A stretch of 64,000 nt of DNA from an uncultured Lachnospiraceae bacterium (GCA_910587155.1 CAJULA010000011.1:43102-107101), one strand, 5' to 3'. Counted from the stretch's first letter, positions 44,529 through 54,492 are shown. Notes: generated by a model from the sequence alone, not told the origin. A program made the numbers and translations.

Positions 44529-46562
44529 ATGAAGAAAGCGGATATAGGTGTTGCACTATACGTACTGGCGGCCTTTGTCATGCTGATTGTTCCGATTCCT
44601 TCCTGGCTTCTGGACATTCTGTTGGCGCTGAATATATCCATAGCTTTTACGATCATGTTCGGATGTATGTTTGCCACAGAAGTACTGGAGATGTCTTTTT
44701 ATCCTACCGTGCTTTTGTTTACGACGATCTTCCGTATCGCACTGAACGTATCTTCCACCCGTCTGATCCTGACGACGGGCAATCCGGGCAATGTGGTACA
44801 GGTCTTCGGTAATTTCGTAGGCGGCGGCGATCTGACCATCGGTATTATTGTATTCCTGATTTTACTTATCGTACAGTTTATGGTAATTAATAAAGGTTCG
44901 GAGCGTGTTGCAGAGGTAACGGCCAGATTTACGCTGGATGCCATGCCCGGTAAGCAGATGGCCATCGACGCGGATCTGAACACGGGTGCCATAGATGACG
45001 AAGAAGCAAAAAAACGCAGGGATAAGATACAGGATGAGTCCAGCTTTTTCGGTTCCATGGACGGTGCCGTGAAATACGTGAAAGGAGACGCATCGGCAGG
45101 CCTTTTGATATCGGCTGTCAATATTATCGGCGGGCTGGCCATGGGTATGCTGAGAAACGGCATGGAGTTTCAGGCGGCGCTTGATAAATATGTCATTCTT
45201 ACGATCGGTGACGGCCTTGTGAGCCAGATCCCGTCTCTGCTGATCTCTTTGTCCACCGGTATTCTGGTGACAAAGGGTTCCAAGGATGCGGATTTTGGCA
45301 CCGTGCTGGTGAGCCAGCTGTTTGGGGTACCCAAGGTTTTGTATTTTGTGGGCAGTACGGTGATTGCGCTCGGTATTCTGACGCCGCTCAATACGATTCT
45401 CTTTCTGATCCTGGGATTTTCCTTTATCATTACCGCCAGAATTATGTCCGGCACACTGGAGACTGCAGGGATTGACGCTCAGGTAGAAGCGGATGAAGCG
45501 GCGGCGGAAGAGATCAGACAGCCGGAAAATGTAACTTCTCTGTTGCAGGTTGATCCGATCGAGCTGGAATTCGGCTATGGTATCATTCCGCTTGCAGACG
45601 TGAATCAGGGCGGTGATCTGCTGGATCGTGTGGTTATGATCAGGCGGCAGGTGGCGCTGGAGCTTGGTACTGTCGTACCTATCATCCGTCTGCGTGATAA
45701 TATCCAGCTAAACCCCAATCAGTATATTATCAAGATCAAGGGGATTCAGGTCAGTGAGGGAGAGATTCTTTTTGATCACTATATGGCCATGAACCCCGGA
45801 TATGTGGAGGAGGAGATTACGGGTATTCCCACTTTTGAGCCTTCCTTCCATCTGCCTGCGATCTGGATCACGGAAAATCAGAGAGAGCGGGCGGAGAGTA
45901 TGGGGTATACGGTAGTGGATCCGCCGTCCATCATAGCGACCCATCTGACAGAGATTATCCGTCAGCATATTGCGGAACTGCTTTCCAGGCAGGATGTGCA
46001 GGGGCTGGTGGACAATATCAAGGAGAGCAATCCGGTATTGGTGGAAGAGCTGGTGCCGAAGCTGCTTGGGCTTGGTGAGATACAGAAAGTATTGCAGAAC
46101 CTGTTGAAAGAGGGGATATCTATCAGGGATCTTCAGACGGTATTTGAGACGCTGGCGGATTATGCCGCGACAACGAGAGATACCGATATCCTGACAGAGT
46201 ATACGAGGCAGGCGCTGAAACGGGCGATTTCCAGCAGATTTTTCCCGGCCAATGAAACGACCAGTGTACTGACTCTGGATCCTAAGATTGAACAGGAAAT
46301 TATGGGGAGTGTAAAACAGACAGAACAGGGGGCCTATCTGACCCTTGATCCGGACCGTACCAGAAAGATCATCGCCTCGGCGGAGGCAGAGATCAAAAAG
46401 CTGGAAGAGCTGGGTAAAAATCCGATCATTATCACTTCCCCGATTGTCCGTATGTATTTTAAACGGCTGACCGAAGATTATTTTAAAGATTTGATTGTAA
46501 TTTCGTACAATGAAATTGAATCCAATATAGAATTGCAATCTGTGGGGATGGTGACGGCGTAA
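44529..46562 (+). CDS. flhA: Flagellar export gate protein FlhA
   Basis: A 677-residue protein: seven to eight membrane helices in the first ~310 residues including the FHIPEP region (around 125-180, with A-R-F-T-L-D-A-M-P-G-K-Q-M-A-I-D-A-D), a linker, and a cytoplasmic nonameric ring domain (~350-677) that binds chaperone-substrate pairs. AAGGAGGGG precedes the ATG. The stop overlaps flhF by one base. Confidence 0.97.
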   Translation: MKKADIGVALYVLAAFVMLIVPIPSWLLDILLALNISIAFTIMFGCMFATEVLEMSFYPTVLLFTTIFRIALNVSSTRLILTTGNPGNVVQVFGNFVGGGDLTIGIIVFLILLIVQFMVINKGSERVAEVTARFTLDAMPGKQMAIDADLNTGAIDDEEAKKRRDKIQDESSFFGSMDGAVKYVKGDASAGLLISAVNIIGGLAMGMLRNGMEFQAALDKYVILTIGDGLVSQIPSLLISLSTGILVTKGSKDADFGTVLVSQLFGVPKVLYFVGSTVIALGILTPLNTILFLILGFSFIITARIMSGTLETAGIDAQVEADEAAAEEIRQPENVTSLLQVDPIELEFGYGIIPLADVNQGGDLLDRVVMIRRQVALELGTVVPIIRLRDNIQLNPNQYIIKIKGIQVSEGEILFDHYMAMNPGYVEEEITGIPTFEPSFHLPAIWITENQRERAESMGYTVVDPPSIIATHLTEIIRQHIAELLSRQDVQGLVDNIKESNPVLVEELVPKLLGLGEIQKVLQNLLKEGISIRDLQTVFETLADYAATTRDTDILTEYTRQALKRAISSRFFPANETTSVLTLDPKIEQEIMGSVKQTEQGAYLTLDPDRTRKIIASAEAEIKKLEELGKNPIIITSPIVRMYFKRLTEDYFKDLIVISYNEIESNIELQSVGMVTA

Positions 46563-47794
46563 TGATCATAAAAAAATATCAGGCGAAAACGGAAGCAGAG
46601 GCCGTAAATCAGGCGAAAAAAGAGTTGGGACCGGGCGTGGTCATTATGAATGTGCGCAATATCAAGAAAAAGGGGCTTTTCTCTTTTCTGAAGGCGCAGA
46701 CAGTGGAAGTCACAGTTGCCATGGAAGAGGATTCGGGCCGGATGGAGCCGCCGAAAACCGGGGCGAAAAAAAAGGCGCCTGCCGAAATTTCTTCCGCTGT
46801 GCAGGAGCGGGAGAGCCTTTTACCTGATGAACTTTTGCGAAGTACCATGGAGAGGCCATCAGGGCCGAAGAATCGGGAGACACAGGAAGGGCGGGGGATT
46901 GAGGAAAGGCTGGAAAACCTCCAGACCCTGTTGGAGAAACAGTTAAAACCGGCAGAGAAGGACAAAGAGGAAGAAAAGGCGGAAAAAGAGAAGGACGAAC
47001 TGACTGCCTTTGTCCAGCTCCTCTATCGCATGATGCTGGAGAATGAAGTCGATGAAAAATATGCCAATCAGATCATAGACGAGATTGAGAAAAACAGCAA
47101 TGCCAATCTGCCGATAGATGCGGTGCTCTCGAATGTATATCAGAAAATGATTTTGAAATTCGGCAGACCGATGAATATTCAGCAGGCCAAGTCCGGACCG
47201 AAGGTAGTTTTTTTTATCGGTCCCACAGGTGTGGGGAAGACGACGACCATAGCCAAGATCGCTTCCAGATTCCGAGTGGACGAAAAAAAGAATATTGTGC
47301 TTCTCACGGCCGATACCTACCGGATCGCCGCGGCGGAACAGCTTCGTACTTATGCGAATATACTGGAAGTACCGTTTCGCGTGGTTTATTCGGAGGACGA
47401 CATGCGTCAGGCACTGCGGGATTTCGCTTCCTATGATTATATTATGGTGGATACGGCAGGTTATTCACACCAGAACGACAGTCAGAGAGAGAATATGTCC
47501 GGCCTGATTCATTGTGTGGACGGGAATGCGGAGAAAGAAGTATTTCTGGTGCTCAGTGCCACGACAAAATATAAAGATCTGGTGGGGATAGCGGATTCCT
47601 ATCGGAATATCGTGGATTATAAACTGATTTTCACGAAACTGGATGAGACAACCACACTGGGGAATCTGTTGAATCTGAAGCTCCATACAGGAGCGCCATT
47701 GTCCTATGTGACATGTGGACAAAACGTACCGGATGATATCGAGAATTTTAATCCGCAGAAGACGGTGAAACAGCTGCTTGGCGGAAAAAAGTAA
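46562..47794 (+). CDS. flhF: Flagellar SRP-like GTPase FlhF
   Basis: A 410-residue GTPase of the SRP/FtsY group that sets number and place of flagella. A variable basic/acidic N-terminal region (~1-145) precedes the N and G domains: G-P-T-G-V-G-K-T-T-T (~220-229), D-T-Y-R-I-A-A-A-E-Q-L (~250-260), D-T-A-G (~298-301) and T-K-L-D-E-T (~359-364). It forms the usual pair with flhG. Confidence 0.95.
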   Translation: MIIKKYQAKTEAEAVNQAKKELGPGVVIMNVRNIKKKGLFSFLKAQTVEVTVAMEEDSGRMEPPKTGAKKKAPAEISSAVQERESLLPDELLRSTMERPSGPKNRETQEGRGIEERLENLQTLLEKQLKPAEKDKEEEKAEKEKDELTAFVQLLYRMMLENEVDEKYANQIIDEIEKNSNANLPIDAVLSNVYQKMILKFGRPMNIQQAKSGPKVVFFIGPTGVGKTTTIAKIASRFRVDEKKNIVLLTADTYRIAAAEQLRTYANILEVPFRVVYSEDDMRQALRDFASYDYIMVDTAGYSHQNDSQRENMSGLIHCVDGNAEKEVFLVLSATTKYKDLVGIADSYRNIVDYKLIFTKLDETTTLGNLLNLKLHTGAPLSYVTCGQNVPDDIENFNPQKTVKQLLGGKK

Positions 47795-47812
47795 AGTATG
47801 AAGGAGACAGCC

Positions 47813-48697
47813 ATGGATCAGGCGGAACAATTACGCAATATCATAAAAGCGTCTTTGCAGAGAAATAAACCGCTGGCGAGGGTTATCACGGTAACAAGCG
47901 GGAAAGGCGGAGTAGGAAAATCCAATACGGCGGTGAATCTTGCGATTCAGCTTAAAAAGCTGGGCCAGCGCGTCATTATACTGGATGCGGACTTTGGCCT
48001 TGCCAATATCGAGATTATGTTCGGGGCGATACCCAAACATAACCTGAGCGATCTGATCTATCAGGGAAAGAACATCAAAGAGATTATAACCTGGGGACCG
48101 GGCAATGTGGGATTTATCTCGGGAGGAAGCGGGATTGCGGGGCTTTCCAATCTCAGCAGAGATTATCTTGCCTATATTATTCAGAATCTGGAAGAACTGG
48201 ATACCATAGCGGATATTATCATTATAGACACCGGGGCGGGAATCTCAGATGCCGTGCTGGAATTTCTGGTAGCCAGCGGGGAGATTCTGCTTGTCACGAC
48301 ACCGGAACCCACTTCCATCACCGACTCCTATTCGCTGCTCAAAGCTCTGAACCGGCATCCCAGATATTGCAGGGATAATTCTCAGATCAAAGTGATTGCC
48401 AACCGGGTGGACAGCGTGGAGGAAGGAAAAGATCTGTTTCATAAACTGAATTCCGTCGTTTCCAGATACTTAAAGCTGCCAATTGAATACATGGGCGCCA
48501 TACCTTATGACAGTCAGCTTTCCAAAGCGGTCATGCAGCAGATGCCCGTATCTCTGCAGGCTCCTTCCGCGAAATCAGCGCAGGCTTATGAGCGAATTGC
48601 AGGTGCACTTATGCAGCAGGACGAAAACAGGAAGCTGGTGAAACGCGGCATGGCTGCCTTTTTCTCCCATATCGTAAACGGAAAGAAAATGGGGTAA
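47813..48697 (+). CDS. flhG: MinD-like flagellar number regulator FlhG
   Basis: A 294-residue ParA/MinD-type ATPase (FlhG/YlxH). The deviant Walker A is in S-G-K-G-G-V-G-K-S-N (~31-40), the switch regions include D-A-D-F-G-L-A-N (~61-68), and a C-terminal amphipathic helix could bind membrane. An N-terminal Q-A-E-Q-L-R motif resembles the activator region that stimulates FlhF GTPase. ATG at 47813 follows AAGGAG; the ATG at 47798 is part of that leader. Confidence 0.93.
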   Translation: MDQAEQLRNIIKASLQRNKPLARVITVTSGKGGVGKSNTAVNLAIQLKKLGQRVIILDADFGLANIEIMFGAIPKHNLSDLIYQGKNIKEIITWGPGNVGFISGGSGIAGLSNLSRDYLAYIIQNLEELDTIADIIIIDTGAGISDAVLEFLVASGEILLVTTPEPTSITDSYSLLKALNRHPRYCRDNSQIKVIANRVDSVEEGKDLFHKLNSVVSRYLKLPIEYMGAIPYDSQLSKAVMQQMPVSLQAPSAKSAQAYERIAGALMQQDENRKLVKRGMAAFFSHIVNGKKMG

Positions 48698-48705
48698 CGC
48701 CTGTT

Positions 48706-49140
48706 ATGAAATGGGGGTTTGGCAGCGGAGGGAAAAGACAGAGACGGGAATATTATCGCTATAGCTGCTGTCTGTCGATGGAAGCACGGCCGATGGACAG
48801 CGAAGAGGAGGCCTGGATGAAGGAGCAGGGCATGCTTGTTGTGGATGATGAACTTCCCATGCACGAGGGCATTATGCGTAATATCAGTGGCGGCGGCATG
48901 ATGTTTATCGGAACACACAGATACAGAACCGGTGAGCTGGTATATGTAAGATTTCACTTTGGAAAAAATTACAGGCAGTGTATCAGAATACTGGAAAGCA
49001 GCAGTGATGCTTCGCAGGAACCGGGCAGCGGATATCGCAGCAGAGCTGAATTTGTGGGTATGGAGTGGCGGGTGCGGGAAGGACTGATCCGTTACATTTT
49101 CGCCAGAGAGCGTACAGACAGAAAACTGGAGCTGGAATAG
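48706..49140 (+). CDS. PilZ domain protein (probable c-di-GMP receptor)
   Basis: A 144-residue protein with the two c-di-GMP contact motifs of PilZ: R-R-E-Y-Y-R near residue 13-18 and N-I-S-G-G-G near 63-68. It occupies the place where many Clostridia carry a YcgR-type motor brake, but only the PilZ part is present; the N-terminal YcgR domain is missing. In the first third there is a long acidic loop (D-S-E-E-E-A-W). Likely role: slow or modify the motor or polar placement in response to c-di-GMP (inference). The ribosome site is weak. Confidence 0.8.
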   Translation: MKWGFGSGGKRQRREYYRYSCCLSMEARPMDSEEEAWMKEQGMLVVDDELPMHEGIMRNISGGGMMFIGTHRYRTGELVYVRFHFGKNYRQCIRILESSSDASQEPGSGYRSRAEFVGMEWRVREGLIRYIFARERTDRKLELE

Positions 49141-49157
49141 AAGAAGAGAGGTATATT

Positions 49158-50231
49158 ATGAAAAAAATTCTTATTGTTGATGACTCAGCACTTATGAGAA
49201 GGGTATTTTGTGATATAATCGATAAAGATAAACGATTCCAGGTGGTGGATAAAGCTACCAATGGTGTGGAAGCGCTGGAACTTCTGACCAGAAATACATA
49301 CGATGCGGTTGTTCTGGACGTTAATATGCCTAAAATGAGCGGGCTTGAGCTGCTGAAGGAACTGCAGAAGCGCAAAATTGGCGCCAGAGTCATGATGGCC
49401 AGTACGGATACCCGTGAGGGTGCCAAGACGACGATGGACGCTCTGGAGCTGGGGGCCCTGGATTTTGTGCATAAGCCGGTAAAGCCGGGAGATTGCCGGG
49501 GGGATACTTTCCGTGAGGAATTCCTCCGTACGCTGGAGGTAGTGGCAGAGAGTCGTCTGGCTGTTGCCGAAAAGACTTTTACGGTGGACAATCTGAAGAG
49601 AACGAAGCAGATTGTGGAACTGGCCAAGAAACATTCTTCTGTGATATCCGCCAATAAGATTGTGGCGATTGCCAGCTCTACCGGAGGACCGAAAGCGCTG
49701 CATTCCGTTATCACCAAACTGCCGAAGGATCTCCGTACCCCGGTGGTGGTGGTACAGCATATGCCGGTGGGATTTACGCAGTCTCTTGCGGAGCGGCTGA
49801 ATTCTCTCAGTGAGATTACGGTTACGGAAGGAAGGGACGGAGAAGTACTGGAGAAGGGCCATGTATACATTGCGAGAGGCGGCAAGCATCTGAACATTGA
49901 CATGAAGGCCGGAAGCCGGTATGTACTTCGTTATTCGGATGAACCGCCGCGGGAAGGTGTCAAGCCCTGTGCCAACTATATGTACGAGTCACTGATCAAA
50001 AGCGGTTTTGATGAAATCCTGTGTGTGGTCATGACCGGGATGGGAGCCGATGGCACAAAAGGAATCGTCAGTCTGAAGAACAAAAGAAAGATACATGTGC
50101 TTGCTCAGGAGCAGAGTACCTGCGCGGTATACGGGATGCCCAAAAGTATCGTCCAGGCAGGGCTTGCGGATGAGGTCGTTCCTCTCGATCAGCTTGCACA
50201 GGAAATTATTTTAAACGTGGGGGTAATGTGA
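49158..50231 (+). CDS. cheB: Chemotaxis protein-glutamate methylesterase CheB
   Basis: A 357-residue two-domain protein. The receiver (~1-120) has the phospho-Asp in L-D-V-N-M-P-K-M-S-G (~54). The C-terminal methylesterase (~165-355) has the catalytic Ser in S-S-T-G-G-P-K, a His in Q-H-M-P and the Asp in M-G-A-D-G. It removes methyl groups from chemoreceptors to reset signalling. ATG at 49158 has AGAGAGG just upstream. No cheR gene lies in the window. Confidence 0.95.
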   Translation: MKKILIVDDSALMRRVFCDIIDKDKRFQVVDKATNGVEALELLTRNTYDAVVLDVNMPKMSGLELLKELQKRKIGARVMMASTDTREGAKTTMDALELGALDFVHKPVKPGDCRGDTFREEFLRTLEVVAESRLAVAEKTFTVDNLKRTKQIVELAKKHSSVISANKIVAIASSTGGPKALHSVITKLPKDLRTPVVVVQHMPVGFTQSLAERLNSLSEITVTEGRDGEVLEKGHVYIARGGKHLNIDMKAGSRYVLRYSDEPPREGVKPCANYMYESLIKSGFDEILCVVMTGMGADGTKGIVSLKNKRKIHVLAQEQSTCAVYGMPKSIVQAGLADEVVPLDQLAQEIILNVGVM

Positions 50232-50232
50232 T

Positions 50233-52443
50233 ATGGATGTAAGCCAGTATCTGGAGATTTTCATCGACGAGACCAAGGAGCATTTGCAGAGTCTGAATAC
50301 ACAGATTCTGAATCTGGAGCAGGATTCTGAAAATGCGGATACTATTAATGAGATTTTCCGTGCTGCCCATTCGCTGAAAGGGATGGCGGGCACCATGGGG
50401 TATAAGAGGATGCAGAATCTTACCCATGATATGGAAAATGTCTTTTCGGAAGTAAGGACTGGCAATATCAAGGTAAAAGCGAATATGATTGATATTTTAT
50501 TCCAGTGTCTGGATGCACTGGAAGAATATCTGGATAATATTCAGTCTACCGCCGATGAAGGGACCAATGACAATGAACCCCTGATCAAAGCGCTGAATCA
50601 GATCCTGAGTGGAGAAGCAGACAGTGGGGAAGAGGAAAAGCAGGAAGAAGTACAGGAGGCGCCCAAAAGCAGCAAAAAGAAAGTACATAGAGCTGAAGAC
50701 GGCAAATGGGAAGCCATCGTACTTAATGACAGTGAACGGACTGTGATCGGTAAGGCTCTGGAGCAGGGAAAGAAAGTGTATGGCCTTACTGTCTATATCC
50801 AGGAGAGCTGTATCCTGAAGGCTGCCAGAGCATTCCTTGTATTCAAGGCCATGGAGAGCCTGGGAGAGATTATCGTTTCCAGCCCTTCGGCGCAGGATAT
50901 CGAGGATGAGCATTTTGAAAATGATTTCAGTATCTTTGTCCTTTCCGACAGTCCGCTTGATGTGGTGATAGAGGCAGCAGAATCTGTATCTGAAATTGAG
51001 AAAGTAGCGGGCGGAGAATGGGATGCGGCTTCCGAACATACGATGCTGGAGACGCCGGTAGAAAAAACGACGCCGGCTTCGGTGGCGAAAGAGGCCGAAG
51101 AGAGGAAGGCGGCAGCAAGCGGAAACGGCCCGGTAACGGTTTCCGAGACAGTGCAGGATAATCCGGCTCTGATTCCGGTGGCAAGGGAAGCACAGGAAGT
51201 GCAGGAAGTCCGTGAAGCGCCCCAGGATACGCAGCCGACGCCGCCCAGAAATGATAAAAAGCCTGCGGTGAACAAGCCGGTGGTAAACAGGACGGTCCGT
51301 GTGGATATCGAAAAACTGGATTCTCTGATGAATCTGGTCAGCGAACTGATTATTGCCAAGAATTCCCTGGTGTCCATCAGTGCTTCAGGGAGCAGCGATG
51401 CTTCCAGCAGTTCTGCTTTTAATGAGCAGATTGAATATCTGGAAAGCGTGACTACCAACCTTCATGAATCGGTGATGAAGGTGCGTATGGTTCCCATCGA
51501 GAGCGTGGTACAGAAGTTCCCGCGTATGATCCGTGACCTGCAGAAGAAGCTGGGCAAGAAGATGGAACTGTATATGTCCGGTGAGGAGACAGAGCTTGAC
51601 CGTACGGTAGTGGACGAAATCGGCGATCCTCTGATGCATCTGCTGCGCAATGCGGCTGATCATGGCCTTGAGAATGCGGAGCTGCGTAAAGAAAGAGGGA
51701 AGCCGGCGACAGGTTCCATTCATCTGGATGCTTATCAGGATGGCAATAATGTTATCATTGAAGTGAGCGATGACGGTGGCGGAATCAATGTGGCCGGTGT
51801 AAAGGAAAAGGCGATCAATCGGGGCGTGATCACGCAGGATCAGGCGGAAAACATGAGCGATAAGGATATCGTGAATCTGTTGTTCCTGCCGAGTTTTTCC
51901 ACGGCCGAAAAAGTGACGGATGTATCCGGCAGAGGCGTAGGTCTGGATGTGGTGAAATCCAAGATTGAAGCACTGAGCGGCGAAGTGGATGTCAAGACAA
52001 AATTTGGCGAGGGCAGTACATGGACAATCCGCCTGCCTTTGACGCTTGCCATCATTCAGGCCCTGATGGTTGTGGTCGGTGACGAGAAATATGCCATTTC
52101 CCTGGGCTCTATCGAGACCATTGAGAATATTACGGGAGAGGATATCAAATATGTACAGGCAAAAGAAGTGATCAATCTGCGCGGGGCAGTGATTCCGTTA
52201 ATCCGCCTGGATGATATGCTGGATATCCCCAAGGAACAGAGAAATGATGACAATCTCGTTGTAGTCATCGTGAGAAAAGGTGATAAACAGGCAGGGCTTG
52301 TGGTGGATGAACTGATCGGTCAGCAGGAAATCGTAATCAAGTCTCTGGGAAAATATATCAACAAATGCAAATTCATCAGCGGTGCTACTATTCTGGGCGA
52401 CGGTGAGGTGGCATTGATTCTTGATGCCAATGCAATGTTTTAG
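50233..52443 (+). CDS. cheA: Chemotaxis histidine kinase CheA
   Basis: A 736-residue kinase. P1 phosphotransfer domain (~1-110, His in A-A-H-S-L-K-G near 46), P2-like response-regulator-binding domain (~155-255), a long Ala/Glu/Pro linker, P3 dimerisation helices (~355-420), P4 ATPase with N-A-A-D-H-G-L-E-N (~473-481) and D-D-G-G-G (~515), and P5 CheW-like domain (~595-736). It passes phosphate to CheY and CheB. Confidence 0.96.
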   Translation: MDVSQYLEIFIDETKEHLQSLNTQILNLEQDSENADTINEIFRAAHSLKGMAGTMGYKRMQNLTHDMENVFSEVRTGNIKVKANMIDILFQCLDALEEYLDNIQSTADEGTNDNEPLIKALNQILSGEADSGEEEKQEEVQEAPKSSKKKVHRAEDGKWEAIVLNDSERTVIGKALEQGKKVYGLTVYIQESCILKAARAFLVFKAMESLGEIIVSSPSAQDIEDEHFENDFSIFVLSDSPLDVVIEAAESVSEIEKVAGGEWDAASEHTMLETPVEKTTPASVAKEAEERKAAASGNGPVTVSETVQDNPALIPVAREAQEVQEVREAPQDTQPTPPRNDKKPAVNKPVVNRTVRVDIEKLDSLMNLVSELIIAKNSLVSISASGSSDASSSSAFNEQIEYLESVTTNLHESVMKVRMVPIESVVQKFPRMIRDLQKKLGKKMELYMSGEETELDRTVVDEIGDPLMHLLRNAADHGLENAELRKERGKPATGSIHLDAYQDGNNVIIEVSDDGGGINVAGVKEKAINRGVITQDQAENMSDKDIVNLLFLPSFSTAEKVTDVSGRGVGLDVVKSKIEALSGEVDVKTKFGEGSTWTIRLPLTLAIIQALMVVVGDEKYAISLGSIETIENITGEDIKYVQAKEVINLRGAVIPLIRLDDMLDIPKEQRNDDNLVVVIVRKGDKQAGLVVDELIGQQEIVIKSLGKYINKCKFISGATILGDGEVALILDANAMF

Positions 52444-52469
52444 AGAAAACGGGTAAGGAGGATCATGTC

Positions 52470-52973
52470 ATGGACGAATTAAAGACAAAAGCAGCCTATG
52501 TGGCAAGTGAAGATGAGGATGGTTATGTACCGCCGCAGATTACCCAGTTTATCGTAGTGAAATTTGGGGAAGAGCAGTACGGGATAGATATCAAATATGT
52601 GGATAATATTGTCCGTATGCAGCATATTACAAGAGTACCGAAGGTATCCAATTATATAAAAGGTGTTATCAATCTGAGAGGCGAAGTCGTTCCTGTGATG
52701 AGTGTGCGGCTTAAGATGGATCTGGCGGATGATGTGGAGACAAAAGCAACCAGAATCATTATCCTCAAGCTGGAACAGCACTGCAATATCGGTATTCTGG
52801 TGGATGAAGTAAAAGAAGTGGTCAATCTGGAAGAAAACCAGATTGAGAGGGTATCCTATGAAACAAAGGATGACAAGTCCAATTTTATCTACGGGATCGG
52901 AAAATATGACGGCGGCCTGATCTCACTCCTGGATCTTAATTCGGTTACGCTTGATAAAGAAGCGCTGTCATAA
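52470..52973 (+). CDS. cheW: Chemotaxis coupling protein CheW
   Basis: A 167-residue SH3-like coupling protein linking receptors to CheA. The core (~24-160) contains Q-Y-G-I-D-I-K-Y-V and G-V-I-N-L-R-G-E-V-V-P-V, both standard. The first 22 residues are an acidic extension. Starts 26 bases after cheA with AAGGAGG. Confidence 0.94.
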   Translation: MDELKTKAAYVASEDEDGYVPPQITQFIVVKFGEEQYGIDIKYVDNIVRMQHITRVPKVSNYIKGVINLRGEVVPVMSVRLKMDLADDVETKATRIIILKLEQHCNIGILVDEVKEVVNLEENQIERVSYETKDDKSNFIYGIGKYDGGLISLLDLNSVTLDKEALS

Positions 52974-53000
52974 TATGAGTATGAAGTAGGAAGGTGAAAC

Positions 53001-53618
53001 ATGGATAAAGAAATAACTGTGGAAGCAATGTCGGATCAGTATGTCGATGTGTTGAAGGAGCTGGGAAATATTGGTGCCGGAAACGCAATGACCGCTCTGG
53101 CACAGATGCTGAACTGCAAAGTTGATATGAAAGTTCCTCAGGTCAGACTGCTGGAGTTTCGGGATGTGGGGGCACTGATTGGGGGAGAAGAGCAGATCAT
53201 GGCCGGTATTTATCTGGCAGTAGAAGGTGACATTACCGGCAGCATCATGTTTTTGCTGGGGAAGGATTCGGCAAAACATCTGGTTGCAAAACTGATGGGG
53301 ATGGACATGGGGGGAGATGAGTTTGGAGAAATGGAGATGTCCGCGCTGATGGAGATTGGCAATATTATTACCGGTGCATATCTCAATTCCCTTGCCACAA
53401 TTACTAATCTGAAGATTTTCCCGTCGCCTCCGTCGCTCTGTGTGGATATGGCAGGCGCTATTCTGAGTGTTCCGGCGATTGAATTCGGAACAATGGGTGA
53501 CAAGATTTTGCTGATACAGTCCCAGTTTATGGACGAAGTTGAACTGGACGGCTATTTTATCATGGTTCCGGATATAGAATCTTACGGGAAGATATTGTCA
53601 TCTCTGGGGATGGCGTAA
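53001..53618 (+). CDS. cheC: CheY-P phosphatase CheC
   Basis: A 205-residue protein with both active-site helices of the family: E-L-G-N-I-G-A-G-N (~16-24) and M-E-I-G-N-I-I-T-G-A (~116-125). CheC removes phosphate from CheY and binds CheD, linking the level of CheY-P to receptor adaptation. It precedes cheD, as in Bacillus. Confidence 0.95.
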   Translation: MDKEITVEAMSDQYVDVLKELGNIGAGNAMTALAQMLNCKVDMKVPQVRLLEFRDVGALIGGEEQIMAGIYLAVEGDITGSIMFLLGKDSAKHLVAKLMGMDMGGDEFGEMEMSALMEIGNIITGAYLNSLATITNLKIFPSPPSLCVDMAGAILSVPAIEFGTMGDKILLIQSQFMDEVELDGYFIMVPDIESYGKILSSLGMA

Positions 53619-53645
53619 AATAATAAGTGGGAAGAAGTAGGGGAA

Positions 53646-54131
53646 ATGAGTGAAATTATTAAAGTTGGAATGGCCGATTTAAAAGTGTGTAAAAGTCCCA
53701 ATGGAGTCACAACATTGGGACTGGGTTCCTGCGTCGGGATTGCGATTCGTGACCCGGCGACGAAAGTGGGGGGACTGGCACATATCATGCTGCCGGACAG
53801 TACCGTGATTCGCAATAACAGCAATATCCCTAAATTTGCGGACACAGGGATTGATGCACTGGTGAAACAGGTCGTGGCTGCCGGAGCCAACAGAGCCAGG
53901 CTTGTAGCCAAAATCGCAGGCGGAGCGAAAATGTTTGCTTTTTCAACCAATTCCGAGATGATGGGCGTGGGTGATAGGAATGTGGAAGCAGTGAGAAGAA
54001 AGCTGCAGCAGTTGAAAATCCCGATCCTGGCATCAGATACAGGGAAAAATTACGGACGTACCGTTATTTTTTATCCTGAAACGGGTGATTTCATCATTCG
54101 AAGCGTGGGAAAGAGCGAATATGTGATTTGA
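53646..54131 (+). CDS. cheD: Chemoreceptor glutamine deamidase CheD
   Basis: A 161-residue deamidase. The catalytic Cys lies in G-L-G-S-C-V-G-I-A-I (~28) and the His in L-A-H-I-M-L-P (~44-46), as in this family. It converts receptor Gln to Glu and is regulated by CheC. AAGTAGGGGAA precedes the ATG. Confidence 0.95.
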   Translation: MSEIIKVGMADLKVCKSPNGVTTLGLGSCVGIAIRDPATKVGGLAHIMLPDSTVIRNNSNIPKFADTGIDALVKQVVAAGANRARLVAKIAGGAKMFAFSTNSEMMGVGDRNVEAVRRKLQQLKIPILASDTGKNYGRTVIFYPETGDFIIRSVGKSEYVI

Positions 54132-54143
54132 CTGGTGAATGAG

Positions 54144-54455
54144 ATGAAAACAAAACAAATACCGCTGATATTAATGCTTCTGGCAGGAGCCATGACGAGT
54201 ATCTGTCTGAGAATTATGCGTTATGAGATGGAAACTTTCCTGTGGATACTGCTGATGGTCCTGATTGTGTTTTATATCATTGGCAGTGTAGTGAGACATG
54301 TCCTGGATTCTTTTGAGGCAGAGCGGAAAAAGGCGGAAAAAGAAGCAGCAGAAAAAGAAGCAGCAGAAAAAGAAGTATCGGATGAAGGCGAGGTCATTAT
54401 GAAAGAAGAAACGCCTGATACTGCGGGGAAAGTGACGGAAGGGGTACATACATAA
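54144..54455 (+). CDS. Small membrane protein with coiled-coil tail, unknown
   Basis: A 103-residue protein with two hydrophobic stretches (~5-22 and ~30-50) and a charged tail with the tandem E-A-A-E-K motif (K-E-A-A-E-K-E-A-A-E-K-E). ATG at 54144 follows GGTGA; a GTG at 54135 is also in frame. It lies between cheD and sigD in the same orientation with tight spacing. I do not recognise a family; it may be a local flagellar accessory. Confidence 0.6.
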   Translation: MKTKQIPLILMLLAGAMTSICLRIMRYEMETFLWILLMVLIVFYIIGSVVRHVLDSFEAERKKAEKEAAEKEAAEKEVSDEGEVIMKEETPDTAGKVTEGVHT

Positions 54456-54492
54456 TAGTATAAGGAAATAAAGAGAGTATTGGAGCAGATTT

